From: Limibacter armeniacum
Lineage (GTDB): Bacteria > Bacteroidota > Bacteroidia > Cytophagales > Flammeovirgaceae
Length of the DNA stretch: 57,727 bases
Assembly (NCBI RefSeq): GCF_036880985.1
Contig: NZ_JBAJNO010000007.1
Span: 1 to 57,727 of the forward strand
Direction of reading: 5' to 3'
Shown here piece by piece: positions 1 to 8,030 of this stretch. Numbering within the stretch: position 1 is the first letter of the stretch; the number at the start of each line of letters is the position of its first letter. Both the position numbers and the translations under genes were made by a program. Under the pieces are notes generated by a model, which saw nothing but the letters and a program-made list of their open reading frames with translations, was not told the origin of the DNA and did no database searches.

Positions 1-17
1 AAACCAATATAAAACCT

Positions 18-434
18 ATGAAAGCCTTACTTACCAGCTTGTTACTGTTATTTCTATTACCGTTAGCTGCCATTTGCCAAGATGGGGTAAACCGCAGCCT
101 TCACCGCCCATGCCGCCTGTTTATCCAAAATAACAGCACCGAGATGGACATGACCTTGCTGATCAGGTTGACAGAACCCCGTCAGATTGTTTTCTACTAC
201 AACGGCAAGGAGCTGCGGCGCACCAAAGCACGGACTGGGGACTGCTATATGCGCCTGGAGCAGCAGCCAATTCTAGGGATTCAAACGGCGGTATGTCCGA
301 CAGAATACCGGATTTACCTTACCAGTGAGCTGGAGGAAGGCCAGTGGTTTATCGATGCGGAGCAGGAGCGGTGCAAGGAGTGTGACTTTGCGCCGGATGA
401 GGAGAAGGGGCCTCAGGAATGGCGGGGAGTGTGA
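18..434 (+). CDS. Small exported protein, function unknown
   Basis: The 138-residue product starts with a hydrophobic signal sequence (residues 1-20, ending LAAICQ). The residue before Cys is Ile, which does not fit a lipobox, so ordinary signal peptidase I export is more likely than lipidation. The mature part has about eight cysteines, including a CKEC pair near the C-terminus, suggesting a small disulphide-bonded periplasmic or surface domain. In the second turn the frame stays open upstream to 29691. The start at 18 (= 29763) is preferred because it begins the signal peptide directly. It is the first of a run of small envelope genes on the plus strand. I do not recognise the family. Confidence 0.7.
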   Translation: MKALLTSLLLLFLLPLAAICQDGVNRSLHRPCRLFIQNNSTEMDMTLLIRLTEPRQIVFYYNGKELRRTKARTGDCYMRLEQQPILGIQTAVCPTEYRIYLTSELEEGQWFIDAEQERCKECDFAPDEEKGPQEWRGV

Positions 435-637
435 ACACTATTGTTTTTTTTGTAAAGCTAGGCGATGTGATTGTCAAATAAAACAGGGCATTGATAAAGT
501 GAACAGGGTGGAATCCGAACAAAAAAACTTAATTATCCAATTAAAGCAACTTAAAACTATTATCATCTATCGGAGGCCTTTCATTGTCCGGCAACACATG
601 CAAAGGACTTTGAGAAGCCTGCAAAAACCTTAAAAGT

Positions 638-940
638 ATGAACAAGCACTATCTGCAATCGAAAGTAAAATCAACGGGCACGACCTATCTGTTCTGGTTC
701 TTTTTTGGGGCCCATTATGCTTACCTCGGGATGTGGGGCATCCAGTTCCTGTACTGGTTTACGCTTGGGGGCGTAGGGGTTTGGGCCTTGATTGACCTTT
801 TCCTGATACCTGGCAAAGTGAGTCGTTACAATGCCAAGCTGTTCGCTCAGATAGACCAGCTGGAGAAGAAGGAAAGGGATGAGGACATGGCCCGGAACAT
901 TTCCATGATACAGGCATCCAAAACAGATAGTAATGAGTAG
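638..940 (+). CDS. TM2-domain membrane protein
   Basis: The 100-residue protein has the TM2 pattern: an aromatic-rich first helix with the GAHYAYLG motif (residues about 24-31), a short turn, and a second helix running into ALIDLF (about 50-55). A charged cytoplasmic tail of about 35 residues follows (QLEKKERDED region). TM2 proteins are small two-helix inner-membrane proteins, usually without a known biochemical role. The 3' end overlaps the next lipoprotein gene by 8 bp, so the two are probably translated from one message. About 200 bp without a clear gene separate it from the exported protein upstream. Confidence 0.8.
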   Translation: MNKHYLQSKVKSTGTTYLFWFFFGAHYAYLGMWGIQFLYWFTLGGVGVWALIDLFLIPGKVSRYNAKLFAQIDQLEKKERDEDMARNISMIQASKTDSNE

Positions 941-1433
941 GTGGCTACTTCTTTTACTGGTTCTGCTCACAGCCGCATGTAATATAAGTGAGAAAGATTC
1001 CGGTGTATTTGACAGTGACAAGCTGCAGGGCAGATACAAGGTGGACCTGACTCCTTTTGTGACTGAGGCACTCGGCACTCAAGAGGAAAAGGACGGTTGG
1101 GAGAAAATGGGGCAAGGGTTGATGGTGATGGCACTCTCTTCTGTCGAAATGGAGTTCAGTTTCTACGAAGGGAATCGGGCAGTTGTACATATGGATGGGG
1201 GGCTGGTCGATTTTGCCATGGCTTTCAGCGATGAGCCGATGAAGAAAACGCATGAACTGACCTACAAGGTAGAGCAGGACTCCGTACTGTATGTAAAAGG
1301 AGAGCAGGACCAGGATTTTAGGAAATGCGGGGTGATACAGCAGTATAGCGAAAGTTATGATCACTTCAAGCTGCTGGTGGGGAATGAAGGCGAGAAGAAG
1401 TTCTACCTGGACATGCACAAGGTAAAGGAATAG
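933..1433 (+). CDS. Lipoprotein, function unknown
   Basis: The 166-residue product has a leucine-rich signal peptide and a lipobox, LTAAC, with Cys16 as the probable lipidated residue. The mature part is mixed alpha/beta in appearance, with alternating hydrophobic strands in the second half, and has no motif I recognise. Translation starts inside the TM2 gene (8-bp overlap), which implies coupling. A rho-independent terminator follows 34 bp after the stop, closing a two- or three-gene unit. Membrane helix pair plus lipoprotein suggests a joint envelope role, but this is inference. Confidence 0.78.
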   Translation: MSRWLLLLLVLLTAACNISEKDSGVFDSDKLQGRYKVDLTPFVTEALGTQEEKDGWEKMGQGLMVMALSSVEMEFSFYEGNRAVVHMDGGLVDFAMAFSDEPMKKTHELTYKVEQDSVLYVKGEQDQDFRKCGVIQQYSESYDHFKLLVGNEGEKKFYLDMHKVKE

Positions 1434-1466
1434 CGTATTGACAAGCCGCTTGATCGGTTATAAAAG

Positions 1467-1501
1467 CAGCCTGATACACGATCGTTTCAGGCTGTTTTTT
1501 T
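1467..1501 (+). terminator. Rho-independent terminator after the lipoprotein gene
   Basis: CAGCCTGA at 1467-1474 pairs with TCAGGCTG at 1487-1494, followed by a run of seven T. It lies 34 bp after the stop of the gene ending at 1433. Confidence 0.85.
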
Positions 1502-1680
1502 ATGCTTATCCTTGGCTATTGCGGTGATCATAGATCTAATAAAGATCGGGACATGTGGCGATGGGTTTAAAGTATTTGTAAGAAAAGTAGGCTACTTTAA
1601 TGATACTATTGTAGTTGTATTATTTCAAGAACACTTATTAAATCATATTTTTTATAATCATTTTAAAACTAAAACTAATA

Positions 1681-2268
1681 ATGAGAAAAGCACTCATCTC
1701 CTTGTCGATGGTAGCATTACTTACTGGTTGTATGCAAACTAGATACATTACAGAACAGTATATCAAAACCAATGTAGAGAAGCACACAGAAGGAGAGTAT
1801 AGTACGATTAGAACCTATACTGTATTTAAGGGTAAATCATATAATAGTAATTCTTATTTAGAACTCACAGGTTATAAATATAGGGATATTTCAAAATTGG
1901 TAATCGGTGCCGATAAATATTATCCGGACCGGAAGCAATTCGAGACTGATCAGACAAGAATAGCAGACATTACTTATATAGAACTGACATTAGAGCAGTG
2001 TAAAGCTATTTTACAAAACTATCAAATCCTTCAGGAGAAGATTAATAAAGAAAAACCTCTAAGAAACGAGGAAGTTTATCATGACTATACTGTATCAAAA
2101 GATTTATTCATTAGCTATAGAAAAGCGAAGGGGAGTATCTCGTCTACCTATATTGAATTTTGGGTACAAGGGGAGAAGTTTGTTGTTTCTACACCGATCA
2201 TTATGGACAAACTTCGTAAGTTCATGGACTATGTAAAAGTGACTCCAGTACAGAATAAGGCTGTGTAA
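1681..2268 (+). CDS. Lipoprotein, function unknown
   Basis: The 195-residue product begins MRKALISLSMVALLTGC. The lipobox LLTGC is perfect, with Cys17 as the lipid anchor. The mature domain is rich in Tyr, Lys and Glu with beta-strand character (for example the TYIEFWVQGEKFVV stretch near the end). No known family is evident. The gene is clearly more AT-rich than the lipoprotein gene just upstream, which suggests separate acquisition. The ATG at 1681 follows an AT-rich leader without a Shine-Dalgarno sequence. A long perfect hairpin sits directly after the stop. Confidence 0.75.
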   Translation: MRKALISLSMVALLTGCMQTRYITEQYIKTNVEKHTEGEYSTIRTYTVFKGKSYNSNSYLELTGYKYRDISKLVIGADKYYPDRKQFETDQTRIADITYIELTLEQCKAILQNYQILQEKINKEKPLRNEEVYHDYTVSKDLFISYRKAKGSISSTYIEFWVQGEKFVVSTPIIMDKLRKFMDYVKVTPVQNKAV

Positions 2269-2275
2269 TTGATAA

Positions 2276-2314
2276 ATATGAGTCATCCCAATAATAACTC
2301 GGGATGACTCATAT
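2276..2314. terminator. Perfect 14-bp hairpin, probable bidirectional terminator
   Basis: ATATGAGTCATCCC (2276-2289) is complementary to GGGATGACTCATAT (2301-2314) with an 11-nt loop. It starts 8 bp after the lipoprotein stop. There is no T tract, so termination is inferred from position and stem strength. On the minus strand just beyond it, a 28-codon open stretch (2332-2418, ending GKSDDNKKDNPNK-stop) looks like the tail of a lost gene; I found no start for it. Confidence 0.55.
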
Positions 2315-2612
2315 TCCGGTTATCCTCAACCTTACTTATTAGGATTGTCCTTTTTATTATCATCAGATTTCCCGAAGAACTTCTTGGTAGAGGTATTTAT
2401 AAAAATATTTTGGATTAATTATAAAAAGAATCCTATACTTACAGTAGCATCAAGAATCCCATGGAAGGGGATACCAACCGAGCAAGACAAGCCACGGTGG
2501 TCCAGTGCGATGTGGTCCGAACCTCTTTTGGAGCAGGACAAAAAAATGCGCCTCACTATTTTCCTTCCCATTTCCTGATGCCATTTGGTTTATTTTTCAC
2601 AACAAAACTAGA

Positions 2613-2945
2613 ATGGTAATGGCAACACAATCATTTACAGAACTAATCAAGGAGTGTCGCTTGACGCTACACCGTGACAGTACCGAGCAACTGGTTGGGT
2701 ACTTTAACAGACTCGTGGGCAACAAGGGATTTGCCACAAGAAAGGGGGCATATATGATTGCCCTTGCAGGAGAGTTGATCTCACGTGACCCTTCGCTGGC
2801 ATCGAAGATAGTGTGTCAGTCTTCCTACCTGGAATTATGGCCCATCTACAACCTGAATAGCTGCCAACTGCTGTTTGGGGGCAATTGTATATCATTTGAC
2901 CGGTGTATCAAGCTGAAAGAGGGAAAGCTTTCGATTGAGAACTGA
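2613..2945 (+). CDS. Small hypothetical protein
   Basis: The frame is open from 2505, but the ATG at 2613 (or 2619) begins a 110-residue protein with ordinary composition. The upstream extension reads through an apparently non-coding stretch. The product is mostly helical and neutral (TQSFTELIKECRLTLH..., AYMIALAGELISRD). No motif, signal peptide or membrane segment is visible. It has no recognised relative and is followed within 80 bp by a small membrane protein gene. Confidence 0.55.
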   Translation: MVMATQSFTELIKECRLTLHRDSTEQLVGYFNRLVGNKGFATRKGAYMIALAGELISRDPSLASKIVCQSSYLELWPIYNLNSCQLLFGGNCISFDRCIKLKEGKLSIEN

Positions 2946-3020
2946 TTCCTCTTGCATGGGCCTGACTTCGATTGGGAGGAAGGCCCCCCTTCATTTTTAC
3001 TGAAACAAGACTTCAATACC

Positions 3021-3215
3021 ATGGAAAAGGTATATTACTGGTTCATTGAATGGCTGACCTCGCCTGTCACGGATTACATGACAGATCTAAGGGTTATGTT
3101 TATAGTAACAGTTGTTATGGGAGTGCCTTCGTGGCTTGATATAAGGGCTCTTAAAAAGAGGATTGCCAAGTCCAACAAGGAGCTTGAAGACGAAAAAAGG
3201 GGGAGAAAGAAGTGA
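3021..3215 (+). CDS. Small single-helix membrane protein
   Basis: From the ATG at 3021 this encodes 64 residues: an amphipathic start (MEKVYYWFIEWL), a hydrophobic helix (VMFIVTVVMGVPSW, about residues 27-40) and a highly charged coil (LKKRIAKSNKELEDEKRGRKK). The frame can be extended to a TTG at 2952, but that extension is less convincing. It ends 27 bp before vsr and may be the first gene of that unit. The layout resembles small single-pass proteins with a cytoplasmic coiled tail. Function unknown. Confidence 0.55.
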   Translation: MEKVYYWFIEWLTSPVTDYMTDLRVMFIVTVVMGVPSWLDIRALKKRIAKSNKELEDEKRGRKK

Positions 3216-3242
3216 ATTTCGTAACTTCTCTTCCAAAAAGCG

Positions 3243-3677
3243 ATGCCCGACAAGTTTAGCCCCGAAGTACGCAGCAGGATCATGGCCTCGATCAAGGGCA
3301 AGGATACGAGGCCTGAGCTGATTGTGAGGCGCTACCTGCACCGCCATGGCTTCCGCTTCCGGCTGCACGGCAGGTACAGGGGCAAAGTCCTGCCTGGCAA
3401 ACCTGACATCGTGTTACCCAAGTACAAGACCGTGATCTTTGTCCATGGCTGCTTCTGGCATGGGCACCAAGACTGCAAGTACTACAAGCTGCCCAAGACC
3501 AACACAGAGTTTTGGCGTTGGAAAATCGCTCGGAACCGAGCCAATGACATTAGCCACCGTATGGACTTGTTGAGGGAAGGGTGGAATGTGATGACGGTTT
3601 GGGAGTGTGCTATTAGGTATGACAAAGAAAGGACCCTGAAAGTGCTAGATAGCTTGGTTGATATGATCAAGGTATGA
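3243..3677 (+). CDS. vsr: Very short patch repair endonuclease Vsr
   Basis: The 144-residue protein has the whole Vsr signature. The N-terminal block RSRIMASIKGKDTRPE recognises the mismatch. Then comes the catalytic GKPDIV block (Asp55), then FVHGCFWHGH (His68, Cys70, Phe71, Trp72, His73, His75) with the intercalating aromatic pair, then KLPKTNTEFW and GWNVMTVWEC (Cys122). Vsr nicks 5' of T in T:G mismatches left by deamination of 5-methylcytosine and hands the site to short-patch repair. Cys70, His75, Cys78 and Cys122 are placed to hold the structural zinc. Length is normal. It sits with a C5-cytosine methyltransferase gene, whose mutagenic side effect it would correct. Confidence 0.96.
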   Translation: MPDKFSPEVRSRIMASIKGKDTRPELIVRRYLHRHGFRFRLHGRYRGKVLPGKPDIVLPKYKTVIFVHGCFWHGHQDCKYYKLPKTNTEFWRWKIARNRANDISHRMDLLREGWNVMTVWECAIRYDKERTLKVLDSLVDMIKV

Positions 3678-3736
3678 GAATAATACTATTTATTGCTATA
3701 ATGCAAACCAATTGTAAAAGCTAAACCAACTTAAAC

Positions 3737-4924
3737 GTGAATCCATTTTTTATCCCCAATGAGGGGGAAGAACGCCTAATTGAGATTATCCAGAAATACT
3801 GTAGGGAAGAGTTTAGCCTGATCCGGATGACGGAAACAATGCTAAAGAAAAGTATTATTGACGCCTCAGGGGAGTTGAGGGAAATCCTCAAGCAAGGGAG
3901 AGTTGTGGATTTTAGTACAATGCCTCAGGGCGATGAGGGAAAGGTCTACTACAATACCGCCATCTTATCACAGAGCGAAGTGGCTGAGCAGAGGACCAGC
4001 TACTACCGGCCGAATACCAAGAAGGGGGACCCCCGATTCTGGCCATCACGCCTGCCCCGTTATGCGCAATCCAATGACTTGGTATACTTCACTGTCTACA
4101 AGGGACAGGTGATTGCTATTCCTCTCCGGGATACAGAGGGCTTTGAGGGTATGCTACTATCCTATTTTGGGGAGCCTGAAACAGCTGAGGATTATGTTGG
4201 CACCCTGATAAGCGAACTGAGAAAAATAAAAGGACAGTGGATAAGAAGTGTAAGCCCTCACAAGCTGAATCCAAAGGATGTGGGAGAAACATTGGAAAAA
4301 GCGCTGGGGATTCCGGTGAACAACCTCAAGAATGCTGACTACATGGGAGAGATTGAGATCAAGGCAAAAAGAGCGGCAACCAAGACAAAGGATACACTTT
4401 TCAGTAAGGTACCTAACTGGGACATTAGCCCTGTACCAACGGCTACAGATATGATGCTGACCCATGGCTACCAAAGTAAAAAGTACCCAGGGTACCAAGA
4501 CTTGTATGTGACGGTAAGTAATACCCCGAATGCACAAGGTCTTTTCTTACAAAGTATTCCAGACAAGAACTTGCTGGTACAGAAGGCTGGACAGCTTGAT
4601 GTAAACATTGACACCTGCTACTGGGAGTACGAGACCCTTAAGGAAGCGCTCTATAACAAGCACCCCAAAACGTTGTGGGTGGTTGGCGAACACAAGCTTA
4701 TAGAAGGGGAGATCCACTTCCAGTACACGAAGGTGCAATTGACGCAACGACCAATTTTTTCCCAGTTCATTTCACTGATCGACCAGGGAATTGTCACTTA
4801 TGACTGGAGAGGGAGAGTGCTACCGGATAGGACAGGCTATAAGGACAAGGGGCATGCCTTCAGGCTTAAATCAGCAAAAGACAGGGAAAAGCTTTTTGGC
4901 TCGGTAGAGGATATTGAGCTATAA
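3737..4924 (+). CDS. MvaI/BcnI-type restriction endonuclease
   Basis: The 395-residue protein starts at a GTG (AACGTGAAT, the same start context as the methyltransferase gene). The segment KKGDPRFWPSRLPRYAQSNDLV (about 95-116) and the core GETLEKALGIPVNNLKNADYMGEIEIKAKR (about 183-212) match the MvaI/BcnI family. In that core, Asp201 and Glu207-x-Lys209 form the PD-(D/E)XK site. MvaI and BcnI cut CCWGG and CCSGG as monomers; this target is unknown but probably of the CC(N)GG kind, which fits the neighbouring vsr. It lies 60 bp after vsr and 27 bp before the next nuclease-like gene. Family assignment is from motif recall; specificity is inference. Confidence 0.82.
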   Translation: MNPFFIPNEGEERLIEIIQKYCREEFSLIRMTETMLKKSIIDASGELREILKQGRVVDFSTMPQGDEGKVYYNTAILSQSEVAEQRTSYYRPNTKKGDPRFWPSRLPRYAQSNDLVYFTVYKGQVIAIPLRDTEGFEGMLLSYFGEPETAEDYVGTLISELRKIKGQWIRSVSPHKLNPKDVGETLEKALGIPVNNLKNADYMGEIEIKAKRAATKTKDTLFSKVPNWDISPVPTATDMMLTHGYQSKKYPGYQDLYVTVSNTPNAQGLFLQSIPDKNLLVQKAGQLDVNIDTCYWEYETLKEALYNKHPKTLWVVGEHKLIEGEIHFQYTKVQLTQRPIFSQFISLIDQGIVTYDWRGRVLPDRTGYKDKGHAFRLKSAKDREKLFGSVEDIEL

Positions 4925-4950
4925 CTTTTGTAAAAAAACTAAAAACTAAA

Positions 4951-5721
4951 ATGATGAATTTAATCGAATCTTTGAGAAAAAGAACTATTGATCAACTGTT
5001 TAAAGTGGAAAGCTTCGAAAAGCACTGGGAGCGTTGGCAAGTGGAGATTGAGAATAAATTGGGAGATGAAATAACAGCTGAAAAACTGATTGACTTAGGG
5101 GATCATCTTTCTGAAATTTTTCAGACAACTACAGAACCTGGTAGGTCCCAAGATACTTTATCTGGAGGAGGGACTGCTTGGGAATGTCTAATAACTTGGT
5201 ATATCAATATGTGCAGTATTGGAAGCCGTGTTGTTGCATTTAAAAAAATGAGTGAAGTCCCTGAACCTGTAAGACGGGCGATTACAGTAAACTATGTCAA
5301 TTTTAAATGTAATACAGAATCGGATATCACTGTTATTGTCTTCCCAGATAGGGACGAGTATACTCGCCCCATCAATGATATAGAATTAACAGACAGTAAG
5401 GGACGATTTAAGATCAGTAACAGTAAAGGACTTACAAACAAAAAGAGAGCTCTGGATTTTTTGTCTAATAGGGACTATGAATCTTATGAAGTGGGAATTG
5501 TCCAATGCAAAACAAACTGGAATGACAATTCACAAATTCCAATGATGTGGAGCATGATTTATAATGCTAACTCTTTCAGGGATCCCAATATATCTTTAGG
5601 GGATGCATCTTACTCATTAGACAGAATAAATAGATTCAGTTACTCATTTGTTACAGTACCTTCAAACAAAAATGAGTTTAAATCTGATTCAGTTGCCGTA
5701 AGAAGAGTAATATTGGGGTAA
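4951..5721 (+). CDS. Probable second restriction nuclease, 3' end frameshifted
   Basis: The 256-residue product contains SDITVIVFPD (about 123-132) followed after a spacer by YEVGIVQCKTNWND, a likely PD-(D/E)XK core with the Q-C-K element in a strand. The GGGTAWECLITWYINM block near residue 72 also looks like a conserved endonuclease helix. The gene is more AT-rich than its neighbours. It stops at 5721 (VRRVILG-stop), but the +1 frame continues for 59 codons to 5890 with normal coding character. The protein has probably lost its C-terminal domain by a one-base shift. Whether the short form is active is unknown. Two endonucleases beside one methyltransferase is atypical. Confidence 0.62.
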   Translation: MMNLIESLRKRTIDQLFKVESFEKHWERWQVEIENKLGDEITAEKLIDLGDHLSEIFQTTTEPGRSQDTLSGGGTAWECLITWYINMCSIGSRVVAFKKMSEVPEPVRRAITVNYVNFKCNTESDITVIVFPDRDEYTRPINDIELTDSKGRFKISNSKGLTNKKRALDFLSNRDYESYEVGIVQCKTNWNDNSQIPMMWSMIYNANSFRDPNISLGDASYSLDRINRFSYSFVTVPSNKNEFKSDSVAVRRVILG

Positions 5722-5890
5722 AGGGCATCGCCAAGGAGTTGTGAATTCTGTAAAGGACATTTTCGGTAAAAATTTCAGGAATGGATATTCTCAAAGGCAA
5801 CAGATATGTTTGCAGAATGCACTGGAGGAAATCAATTCGACTTACAGTTTTATGAATCTTTCAGCATCTCAACCAGTCACGCAGGCCTGA
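5711..5890 (+). pseudogene. Out-of-frame continuation of the second nuclease gene
   Basis: The +1 frame encodes 59 residues starting YWGKGHRQGVVNSVKDIFGKN and ending at a TGA at 5888. It has no start codon of its own and overlaps the end of the gene at 4951-5721. The composition is that of a real protein tail (amphipathic helices, a YSFMNL end). The region around the shift contains GGGG, AAA and GGG runs, so either a true mutation or a sequencing error could explain it. Joined to the upstream frame, the protein would be about 313 residues. Confidence 0.55.
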
Positions 5891-5930
5891 TGTTTAATAA
5901 GCATCCCTGGATTTTTTCATAATTGTATCT

Positions 5931-5938
5931 TAAATTTG
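5931..5938 (+). promoter_or_regulatory. Probable -7 element for the methyltransferase gene
   Basis: TAAATTTG matches the Bacteroidota -7 consensus TAnnTTTG exactly and lies 35 bp before the GTG start at 5974. No good TTTG lies 19 bp upstream; only a T run at 5912-5917. An own promoter would let the methyltransferase be made independently of the nucleases. Confidence 0.45.
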
Positions 5939-5973
5939 CACAATTAGAGTGTTAGGAACTAGATACAGACAAC

Positions 5974-7572
5974 GTGAATCATATAGAACTGTTTGCAGGA
6001 TGTGGTGGCCTTTCATTGGGATTGGAATCGTTAGGATTTGAACTGGTGTTTGCCAATGAACTGTCACCGATGGCCAGCGAGACATTTGCCTACAACTTCT
6101 TTGGAGAGAACCTGACGGAGTTGGCAGGAAGAGAGGAGCCAGCCCAAATGACCTACTGGCTCAATAGCCAGTTTGAACGCAATAACCTTACTCGAAGGCT
6201 AAGGGAAAATCCACAGGAGGTTCCCGATGATGGGACTGGACACAACGACTTGCTGGATGAAGATGCAAACATACAGGGTAGTATGGTGGTGGGCAATATC
6301 ATTGAACTCAACGGCTTTCTGGAGACACAACCGGAACTGCTACAGCGCATACAGCATGCGCTGGATCTGGAAGGGGATGAGGTGGATCTTGTATCCGGTG
6401 GGCCTCCTTGCCAAAGCTTTAGTATGGCGGGCCTCAGGCAACATGACAATGCCCGTAACCAGTTGCCATGGGAGTTTGCCCGGTTCGTCAGGCTGGTGAA
6501 GCCGAAAGTGGCCTTGCTAGAAAATGTTTCGGGTATTCTTAGGGCTTTCGATATAGATGGAAAAAAGCATTATGCTTGGTTTGAGGTAGCCAAGGCATTT
6601 GCCACAATCGGCTATGTCCCGATTTGCCTGCATGTCAATGCCAAGTACACTGGCACTGCCCAGAACAGGCCGAGGTATATCATGCTGGCCCTGAGGGAAG
6701 ATGTTTTTCAGGAGTTTCAGGCAGGAGACAGGAACGAGGTGGAGCTATCATTGCTGGAGAACTCCCATGTTTTCTATACAGCCGTACAAGGGGAACAAGA
6801 GAACGAGATGGAGCCAGTAATGTTCGGTGATCTGGAATACCATGATATTGAGAAAAACCCTGAGCGATTTACCAATACTTTTCTCGCGCCACTGCTACAA
6901 TTCAAAGAAGGGCAGTGGAGAAGCGTGACCGATGCCATTGATGACTTGCGAGGTGAAGGGATTGCACAAAGTGCATATGTTCAACAGGTTAACCATGAAC
7001 TGCTGGGAAACAGGATCCTTGGAGGCTTTGAGCTGGGTAATCACGAGCACAGGGGCAATGGGGAACTTGTACAGAGAAGGTTCAGGCTGTACCAGGTGCT
7101 GGAGCAAGTAGTCCCGGCAACCAAGAAAAATATCAACGCTTTCCTGAGAAGGCCAGATGAAACCATATTGGAGGATGGGACTGTTGCCGAAATGCTGAGG
7201 TTCGATTTCCTGAACGAGGAAAACTATTATATCCGATTCAATGATGGATTGGAACTGGACCAGTACCTACGTACCCTGCTCACCAAGAAGCAGACACAAC
7301 GGGCCTTGGTGGCAAATCGACCGGCACCGGCAGCACTGTCCATACCGGATGATGCCTGTCACTACCACCATGACGAGTTAAGGACCCTAACTGTCCGTGA
7401 GATGGCCAGAATACAGTCGTTCCCAGACTGGTTTGAATTCCGTTCGAAGGTGACTACCGGAGGGCAAATGAGAAAGTTTGAGGTACCGCAGTATACGCAA
7501 GTAGGGAATGCAGTACCCCCATTGCTGGGTAGGGCATTGGGGCAAGTAGTGACTAATGTACTAAATGCCTAA
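5974..7572 (+). CDS. DNA (cytosine-5)-methyltransferase
   Basis: The 532-residue protein carries the C5-methyltransferase motifs in order. Motif I is FAGCGG (7-12, S-adenosylmethionine binding). Motif IV is GGPPCQSFS with catalytic Cys146. Motif VI is ENV (183-185), motif VIII QNRPR (230-234), motif IX REMARIQSFPDWF, and motif X GNAVPP (511-516). The variable target-recognition domain lies between about 240 and 470. About 100 residues separate motif I from motif IV, more than in small enzymes such as HhaI, indicating an insertion at about 45-130. It starts at GTG 5974, has a probable own promoter, and ends before a strong terminator. It is the modifying partner of the upstream endonuclease(s); the methylated sequence cannot be read from the gene. 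Confidence 0.95.
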   Translation: MNHIELFAGCGGLSLGLESLGFELVFANELSPMASETFAYNFFGENLTELAGREEPAQMTYWLNSQFERNNLTRRLRENPQEVPDDGTGHNDLLDEDANIQGSMVVGNIIELNGFLETQPELLQRIQHALDLEGDEVDLVSGGPPCQSFSMAGLRQHDNARNQLPWEFARFVRLVKPKVALLENVSGILRAFDIDGKKHYAWFEVAKAFATIGYVPICLHVNAKYTGTAQNRPRYIMLALREDVFQEFQAGDRNEVELSLLENSHVFYTAVQGEQENEMEPVMFGDLEYHDIEKNPERFTNTFLAPLLQFKEGQWRSVTDAIDDLRGEGIAQSAYVQQVNHELLGNRILGGFELGNHEHRGNGELVQRRFRLYQVLEQVVPATKKNINAFLRRPDETILEDGTVAEMLRFDFLNEENYYIRFNDGLELDQYLRTLLTKKQTQRALVANRPAPAALSIPDDACHYHHDELRTLTVREMARIQSFPDWFEFRSKVTTGGQMRKFEVPQYTQVGNAVPPLLGRALGQVVTNVLNA

Positions 7573-7584
7573 TACCCTTTTGCA

Positions 7585-7644
7585 TTTAAGCACAAAAAGA
7601 GGCTTGATATCTAGTATTTCAAGTCTCTTTTTTTGTGCTTAAAA
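7585..7644. terminator. Long hairpin terminator after the methyltransferase gene
   Basis: TTTAAGCACAAAAAGAGGCTTGA (from 7585) is nearly complementary to the stretch ending at 7644, with T runs at 7628-7634. It begins 13 bp after the stop and closes the restriction-modification island. The base of the stem is A/T-rich, so it may work in both directions. Confidence 0.8.
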
Positions 7645-8030
7645 TTTAACAATACACAAAATTATCCTTTTGTTGGTATTAAATATTAGGCATACGAATA
7701 AGCAAATATTTAAAAGTTGATATGTACGATCAAAAGTAGTAATACTTCCCCTTCTGTACCATTTTTAATAAAAATAATTGATATAACTATTGTTACGATT
7801 GGAACATTTTAGCTTTTGTAAAGCAATGACATGTAATATTTGCATTTCAAAAATTGTAACATTATACACATTTAAAGATGTTAAATAACTCACTCCTATT
7901 AAATATATATTTGAATAATAACTCCTATATCAATATAGTTATACAAATATATATTACTTATTGATATAGATTGAATAAGTATTTTTTTGTACATATTATA
8001 CATTCATCGTTTTCAACCAAATTTTTTATT
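7645..8030 (+). promoter_or_regulatory. AT-rich leader with palindromes before the HTH gene
   Basis: There is no gene in these 386 bp. CTATATCAATATAG (7925-7938) is a perfect palindrome, and its part TATATCAATA (7926-7935) recurs inverted as TATTGATATA (7959-7968). These sit about 60-100 bp before the small helix-turn-helix gene and are reasonable operator candidates for it. I find no convincing full promoter. The frame upstream of 8031 opens at a TTG (7971) inside this region, which I do not accept as the start. Confidence 0.4.

Noticed and set aside
671-1418. Minus-strand frames opposite the TM2 and lipoprotein genes
   Set aside because: Antisense shadows of the coupled pair.
1512-1742. 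76-codon frame before the second lipoprotein gene
   Set aside because: It overlaps the lipoprotein signal sequence in another frame and its sequence looks like intergenic DNA.
2345-2578. 77-codon plus-strand frame
   Set aside because: Low-complexity start, no motif, and overlaps the leader of the next gene.
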